Positions 59,491-64,000 of a stretch of DNA of 64,000 bases are shown in pieces. Where the stretch lies: assembly GCF_000024065.1 (NCBI RefSeq), contig NC_013174.1, positions 2,542,001-2,606,000 on the forward strand. Direction: 5' to 3'. Position 1 is the first letter of the stretch, and each line of letters starts with the position of its first letter. The notes below the pieces were generated by a model. It worked only from the letters and a program-made list of their open reading frames with translations, was not told the DNA's origin and ran no database searches. The position numbers and the translations under genes are program-made. Origin of the DNA: Jonesia denitrificans DSM 20603 (GTDB lineage Bacteria; Actinomycetota; Actinomycetes; Actinomycetales; Cellulomonadaceae).

Positions 59491-60285
59491 ATGCGACTGG
59501 CCTCATGGAATATCAATTCAATCCGTGCCCGTACTGACCGCGCATTGGCGGTTCTTGAACGTCATGACATCGACGTCTTGGCGTTGCAGGAAACAAAATG
59601 CAAGGACGAGCAGTTCCCCGTGGCGGCGTTTGAGGAAGCTGGGTATGAGGTCGCCCACGTTGGGGTGAACCAGTGGAACGGGGTCGCGTTGATTTCGCGG
59701 GTCGGGCTTGACGATGTGCACCGCGCGTTCCCAGGCCAACCCGGGTTTGGTGAGGACCCGGTTGTTGAAGCACGTGCGGTGGGCGCAATCTGTGGCGGGG
59801 TGCGCGTGTGGTCGTTGTACGTGCCCAATGGGCGCGAGATTGACCACCCTCACTACCACTACAAGTTGCAGTGGCTTCACCAGTTGAAAAACTCTGCACA
59901 GCAGTGGACCGCCGATGACCCGGCAGCACAGGTCGCGCTTGTGGGTGACTGGAATGTGGCGCCACGTGACACCGACGTGTGGGACCGGGAGTTCTTTGAG
60001 GGGAAAACCCACGTGACTGACCCTGAGCGTGCCGCTTTTGCCGCCTTTGGCGACATTGGCTATACGGAGGTTTCTCGAGTCCATGTACCCGAGGATGTTT
60101 ACACATACTGGGACTACCAGCAGCTTCGGTTTCCTAAGAACCAAGGGATGCGTATTGATTTTGCCTGGTGCTCCCCCGCCTTGACCAAGCGGGTGACTGG
60201 AGTAGAGATCGACCGCAATGAGCGCAAAGGTAAAGGCGCATCTGATCATGTTCCAGTTATTCTCGACATTTCGGAGTCACTGTGA
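59491..60285 (+). CDS. xthA: Exodeoxyribonuclease III
   Basis: 264 residues, full length. MRLASWNINSIRAR at the start, LQETKCKDEQFP for metal binding, GDWNVAPRDTDVWD, and the C-terminal GKGASDHVPVILD with the catalytic Asp-His pair. It cuts DNA at abasic sites and degrades 3' ends in base excision repair. ATG 59491 is chosen over 59449 since the fold begins directly there; TAGGCT lies seven bases before it. Confidence 0.95.
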   Translation: MRLASWNINSIRARTDRALAVLERHDIDVLALQETKCKDEQFPVAAFEEAGYEVAHVGVNQWNGVALISRVGLDDVHRAFPGQPGFGEDPVVEARAVGAICGGVRVWSLYVPNGREIDHPHYHYKLQWLHQLKNSAQQWTADDPAAQVALVGDWNVAPRDTDVWDREFFEGKTHVTDPERAAFAAFGDIGYTEVSRVHVPEDVYTYWDYQQLRFPKNQGMRIDFAWCSPALTKRVTGVEIDRNERKGKGASDHVPVILDISESL

Positions 60286-60499
60286 TCTTGGCCCGCGGGT
60301 GAAAACCTTCCACGTGGAAACCTCTCATACAGGTTGTGAACAGCGCAGACAACGCCAACAACAAACAGGTGGCCCCAGTGTGTCGTGACCTACTCGTGAC
60401 ATTCACGCAAACACTGTTTAATCTTTAATCGTCTCGACAACCGTCAGATGACGTCGAGATACCAGATGAACGCCGAGTGCTGCCGGCATCTGGTTTCCT

Positions 60500-60626
60500 G
60501 GACTTACGGCAGCAGTGGGGGACCCACTCTTTCCGGTTGCTTGTCAACCTTGGGGTGAAGCCGCATCCGCGGCCGGGACATACCTCGTTCCGAACCCGAC
60601 AGCTCACCTCACAGGCGTCCGAGGTA
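60500..60626 (+). ncRNA. Cyclic di-AMP riboswitch (ydaO/yuaA)
   Basis: Conserved blocks occur in order: GGGGGACCCA, CTCTTTCCGG, CTTGGGGTGAAGCCGC, GGCCGGGACATACCTCG, then TCCGAACCCGACAGCTCACC and AGGCGTCCGAGG. This is the ydaO class. It leads directly into an NlpC/P60 gene, a usual location in actinobacteria. The last block, GAGG, lies where the ribosome site of the gene would be. Confidence 0.9.
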
Positions 60627-60631
60627 TCACC

Positions 60632-61486
60632 ATGACACGTACACAACGCGTGGCGCCTGAGCACGCCCTAAAACCGGGCACAACACGCAAGCGCCGCCCC
60701 ACCCTGACCATCGCTGCACTCACTGGTTCGCTGATCCTCGCCGGGATCGTCGCACCAGCAACAGCGCAAGCCACCCCGACAAGCACCGCAGCCACCACAG
60801 TAGCCACCGCGCCAGTGGCAGCAGCAACACCCCTGAACACTGCGGTCAAGAAGGCACCCAGCATCAAGGTGTCGACGTCCAAGAAAAAATGGGCTAAAGG
60901 CTCCACCCCCGCCAAAGTTGGCACCAAAGTTGTTGTGGCAGGCAAAGCAGCAACCGGAAAAGCACAGTTCTACGTGGGCAAGAAACGCGTTGCCACAAAA
61001 ACCCTGAAAAACGGGAAGGCAACCTACCGGCTCTCAAAGAAGCTCTCCGCCAAGAAGCACACCGTGACCGTGCGCTACCTGCCAACAGGCTCCGCAAAGA
61101 ACATCAGCACCACCGGGTCAAAGGCCACCCGCGTGCAGGTCAAAGCATCAAAGACTGACAAGGTCCTTGCCATTGCGAAAGCTCAAGTCGGCGTGAAATA
61201 CCGCAGTGGCGGCACCAGCCCTAGTCGTGGCTTCGATTGCTCAGGGTTCACCCAGTACGTGTACAAGAAAGCTGGCGTGAAAAAACTTCCCCGCACCTCA
61301 AGCGCCCAAAAGCGCGCGGGCAAGCGAGTATCGCGCAGCGCCGCACGACCAGGCGACCTCGTCTGGAGCCCAGGCCACGTCGCGATCTACGCAGGCAACG
61401 GCAAAATTATCGATGCGCCACGCCCAGGCAAGAAAATCGCCGTCCGAAAAATGTGGCAGTCCAACCCCGTTTTCATCCGGTTGTAA
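60632..61486 (+). CDS. Secreted NlpC/P60 cell wall peptidase
   Basis: 284 residues. Signal peptide with core LTIAALTGSLILAGIVA and cleavage near ATAQA. A Lys-rich repeat-like region (about 75-170, with AQFYVGKKRVATKTL and HTVTVRYLPTG) resembles an immunoglobulin-like cell surface domain. The C-terminal NlpC/P60 domain (about 175-284) has Cys in RGFDCSGFTQYVY and His in SPGHVAIY. It should cut peptide bonds in peptidoglycan. ATG 60632 directly follows the riboswitch; control by c-di-AMP links wall hydrolysis to osmotic state (known for this class). Confidence 0.93.
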   Translation: MTRTQRVAPEHALKPGTTRKRRPTLTIAALTGSLILAGIVAPATAQATPTSTAATTVATAPVAAATPLNTAVKKAPSIKVSTSKKKWAKGSTPAKVGTKVVVAGKAATGKAQFYVGKKRVATKTLKNGKATYRLSKKLSAKKHTVTVRYLPTGSAKNISTTGSKATRVQVKASKTDKVLAIAKAQVGVKYRSGGTSPSRGFDCSGFTQYVYKKAGVKKLPRTSSAQKRAGKRVSRSAARPGDLVWSPGHVAIYAGNGKIIDAPRPGKKIAVRKMWQSNPVFIRL

Positions 61487-62096
61487 CTGTCTCCGGGGTG
61501 TTCCCACGCCCAGTGAAGGAGAGAAACTCGCGCACGATGCGTGGCATATCGACGTGGCGGTCAGGGAGACCTGACCGCCACCCGTATAACCACACCACTT
61601 GCAGCCCATCCATTAACGCCACCAGCGCTTTGGCCACTTCCGCTGGATCAAGCGTGGGTGACAACTTCTCTTGGCGGCGTAACTCCTCAAAATAGAGGGT
61701 GTATCCCTCAAGGGTGCGCCGGTAGCGCTCCGAAAAATATTCATGGGCAGGGTGCGCCGGGTCCGTTGCTTCCGCACTCAACTTCGCAAACAACGACACC
61801 ATCCCCGGGCGCTCCATGTTGCGCTCCGCCAACTCCACGATCGCGTCGACCAAGTCATAGCCCTGCTCCAGCAACGGCAACGTGATGCGCACATCCTCGG
61901 CGTCACGCGCATCCAACACGGCCAACAACAGGTCGCTCTTGGATGGGAAGTGGTGGAGCAACCCGGGGTGGGAGATGCCAACACGGGCGGAAATATCACG
62001 TAGTGACGCTTCGTAATACCCGTTCTTGGCAAACACGATCATCGCTTCTTTGATGATCTCCTCACGGGTTGATTTCCCGCGCGCGTATCTGGCCAT
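61473..62096 (-). CDS. TetR family transcriptional regulator
   Basis: 207 residues, full length. Helix-turn-helix: NGYYEASLRDISARVGISHPGLLHHF. The C-terminal domain is long and aromatic (GYTLYFEELRRQ, LQVVWLYGWRSG), suggesting a hydrophobic ligand. The ATG follows AAAGGCGG. It overlaps the NlpC/P60 gene by 14 bp at its 3' end. An inverted repeat at 62137-62159 may be its own operator. Confidence 0.9.
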   Translation of the reverse strand: MARYARGKSTREEIIKEAMIVFAKNGYYEASLRDISARVGISHPGLLHHFPSKSDLLLAVLDARDAEDVRITLPLLEQGYDLVDAIVELAERNMERPGMVSLFAKLSAEATDPAHPAHEYFSERYRRTLEGYTLYFEELRRQEKLSPTLDPAEVAKALVALMDGLQVVWLYGWRSGLPDRHVDMPRIVREFLSFTGRGNTPETVTTG

Positions 62097-62136
62097 GACG
62101 ATGTCCGCCTTTCAACCCCGTTGTTGCGGTAGGTAT

Positions 62137-62159
62137 TCACATTCAACCACACAATGTGA
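62137..62159. promoter_or_regulatory. TCACATT-N9-AATGTGA inverted repeat before tetR
   Basis: Perfect 7-bp arms, 41 bp before the TetR start codon and next to the clpB 3' end. It suits autoregulation. Confidence 0.5.
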
Positions 62160-62187
62160 CCTAGGACACTTGTGCGTCCATCACCGC

Positions 62188-64000
62188 CTACACGGGCCGC
62201 ACATCAACAATCAACCCGTCGGGGCCAGCAGACACAGCAATGACGCTGCCCTCCACCGCCTCCCCCGCCAAAATCAGACGAGCAAGACGGTCGCCTATCT
62301 CCCGTTGCACCAACCGGCGCAACGGACGCGCCCCATACACTGGATCAAAACCGGTTTCCGCCAACCAACGGCGCGCATCATCTGACACCGTCACACTCAT
62401 CCGCCGATCCGCCACACGCCGCTCAATCTCAGCGACCTGCATATCGACAATCTTCGTCAGCTGAGGCAACGTCAACGCATCAAACATGACCACATCATCA
62501 AGCCGGTTCAAAAATTCCGGCTTAAAGTGAGCGCGCACCGCCGCCATCACCGACTCCCGCTTCGCCTGTGCATCAGTGATCGGATCAATGAGGAACTGTG
62601 ACCCGATGTTGGAGGTCAACACGAGAATTGTGGAGCGGAAATCCACGGTTCGTCCCTGACCATCGGTGAGTCGGCCGTCATCAAGGACCTGCAAGAGGAT
62701 GTCAAAAACCTCGGGGTGAGCTTTCTCGACCTCATCAAGCAGAACCACCGAATACGGACGACGGCGGATCGCCTCAGTGAGCTGTCCACCCTCGTCGTAA
62801 CCCACATACCCAGGAGGAGCCCCCACCAACCGAGCCACCGAATGCTTCTCACCGTATTCCGACATGTCAATGCGGACCATGGCACGCTCATCGTCGAAGA
62901 GGAACTCCGCGAGCGCCTTAGCAAGTTCGGTTTTCCCGACCCCGGTGGGGCCAAGGAACAGGAAGGACCCGGTGGGTCGGTTCGGGTCAGAAACCCCTGC
63001 CCGGGAGCGACGCACCGCATCGGATACCGACGCGACTGCTTCTTCCTGACCAATCAGACGCCCACCGATACGTTCTTCCATGTGGAGGAGTTTGTCGGAT
63101 TCCTCTTGGAGGAGACGCCCGACCGGGATACCGGTCCACGCTTCGACAACTTCAGCGATTTCGTGGGCGTCAACGCGTTCACCGACAAGGCGTTCTCGCG
63201 TGTCTGTCTCGGCGGTGATGTTCTCAGCGGTCACGGCGTCGTCCAGTGCTCGTTGAACGGCAGGGATCTCGCCGTAAAGGATCCTTGACGCTGTTTCTAG
63301 GTCACCGTCCAGTTGAGCGCGTTCGGCTTGGGCGTGGAGGTCATCGAGTTGTTTGCGTAGTTCTCCCGCTTTGTTGAGACCACCGCGTTCGCGTTCCCAT
63401 CGGGCGTTCAGTACCAGGAGTTGTTCTTGGGCGTCAGCGAGTTGGGCGCGCACCTCGTCAAGCCGGGTCGGGGCTGAGGCGGCGTCGGAGTCGCGCAGCG
63501 CGATCTCTTCCATGGTGAGGCGTTCAATAGATCGTTCCAGGGTGTCAATTTCGACTGGGGAGGAGTCCATTTCCATGCGCAGGCGGGAGGCCGCCTCGTC
63601 AATGAGGTCGATCGCTTTGTCGGGCATGCGTCGACCGGTGATGTACCGGTGGGACAGTGTTGCTGCCGCAATAACTGCGCCATCTGAGATTTCGACACCA
63701 TGGTGCGCTTCGTAGCGGGGTTTGAGACCGCGCAGAATTGCGATGGTGTCTTCCACGGATGGTTCATCAACGTACACCTGCTGGAATCGGCGTTCGAGCG
63801 CTGGGTCTTTTTCAATGTTTTCGCGGTACTCGTCGAGGGTTGTTGCCCCGATGAGGCGCAGCTCTCCTCGTGCAAGCATGGGTTTGAGCATGTTACCGGC
63901 GTCCATTGCTCCTTCTGACCCGCCGCCTGCTCCCACGACTGTGTGCAGTTCGTCGATGAACGTAACGATCTCTCCGTCTGAGGATTTGATTTCGTCGAGG
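62188..64000 (-). CDS. clpB: ClpB disaggregase ATPase, N-terminus outside window
   Basis: 604 residues are visible and the frame is open at the window edge, so the N-terminal domain and the first Walker A are missing. Seen from the edge: [14 protein letters not shown] (end of Walker B of the first ATPase), [14 protein letters not shown], the middle coiled-coil domain (Leu/Glu/Arg-rich, about 150 residues), [16 protein letters not shown], second Walker A GPTGVGKT, second Walker [12 protein letters not shown], and [15 protein letters not shown] at the C-terminus. It unfolds aggregated proteins with DnaK. The middle domain separates it from ClpA and ClpC. Confidence 0.96.
   Translation of the reverse strand, partial: LDEIKSSDGEIVTFIDELHTVVGAGGGSEGAMDAGNMLKPMLARGELRLIGATTLDEYRENIEKDPALERRFQQVYVDEPSVEDTIAILRGLKPRYEAHHGVEISDGAVIAAATLSHRYITGRRMPDKAIDLIDEAASRLRMEMDSSPVEIDTLERSIERLTMEEIALRDSDAASAPTRLDEVRAQLADAQEQLLVLNARWERERGGLNKAGELRKQLDDLHAQAERAQLDGDLETASRILYGEIPAVQRALDDAVTAENITAETDTRERLVGERVDAHEIAEVVEAWTGIPVGRLLQEESDKLLHMEERIGGRLIGQEEAVASVSDAVRRSRAGVSDPNRPTGSFLFLGPTGVGKTELAKALAEFLFDDERAMVRIDMSEYGEKHSVARLVGAPPGYVGYDEGGQLTEAIRRRPYSVVLLDEVEKAHPEVFDILLQVLDDGRLTDGQGRTVDFRSTILVLTSNIGSQFLIDPITDAQAKRESVMAAVRAHFKPEFLNRLDDVVMFDALTLPQLTKIVDMQVAEIERRVADRRMSVTVSDDARRWLAETGFDPVYGARPLRRLVQREIGDRLARLILAGEAVEGSVIAVSAGPDGLIVDVRPV

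Overview
The window is chromosomal DNA of a moderately GC-rich actinobacterium, most likely a cellulolytic or xylanolytic member of the Micrococcales. The evidence is the compact gene layout, the spacer between 16S and 23S rRNA without tRNA genes, the actinobacterial riboswitch classes (SAM-IV, S-box and c-di-AMP before an NlpC/P60 gene), many leaderless starts with a -10 box six bases ahead of the start codon, and a fadA2-fabG4-htdX type cluster. Jonesia or a close relative is an inference from base composition and gene content; it was not tested.

Layout. 1-4.4 kb: a TetR repressor diverging from a thiolase / beta-ketoacyl reductase / MaoC hydratase operon. 4.4-5.2 kb: a stretch without a convincing gene. 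5.8-7.4 kb: a secreted GH11 xylanase with two xylan-binding modules. 7.4-13.6 kb: housekeeping and small genes, interrupted at 11.2-12.45 kb by a strongly AT-rich, foreign-looking hydrolase gene flanked by direct repeats. 13.7-17.3 kb: sulfur metabolism, with two different SAM riboswitch classes controlling divergent transcripts. 17.3-36.7 kb: a large glucuronoxylan utilisation region. 36.7-42.4 kb: one rRNA operon (16S-23S-5S, minus strand). 42.4-46.6 kb: an acetyltransferase and the purine genes purQ, purS, purC and purD. 46.6-50.2 kb: a fatty acid desaturase, a LacI regulator and purA. 50.5-53.6 kb: a SpoIIE-type phosphatase flanked by two STAS proteins. 53.7-64 kb: fbaA, a frameshifted secreted protein, a SpoU methyltransferase, a HAD phosphatase, pyrE, an SDR, a hydrolase, xthA, a c-di-AMP-controlled NlpC/P60 protein, a TetR regulator and the 3' part of clpB.

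The xylan genes form one pathway. The secreted GH11 xylanase cuts the polymer. An LplA/LplB/YtcP-type ABC transporter (no ATPase here) imports oligosaccharides. Intracellular acetyl xylan esterase, GH67 alpha-glucuronidase, GH39 beta-xylosidase and GH42 beta-galactosidase or arabinosidase strip and cut them. Glucuronate is handled by uronate isomerase, fructuronate reductase and an enolase-superfamily mannonate dehydratase. The same 11-bp palindrome, CGAAAGTTTCG, lies before both the xylanase gene and the transporter operon, so a LacI-type repressor probably ties them into one regulon. The LacI gene next to the transporter carries an apparent one-base frameshift in a C run.

The main points for a second look are the shared xylan operator and broken repressor, the back-to-back SAM-IV and S-box riboswitches, the AT-rich island with flanking repeats, a desaturase that appears to start at ATT, an over-represented 9-mer (GCGCATCGG), and a phosphatase/STAS signalling module.
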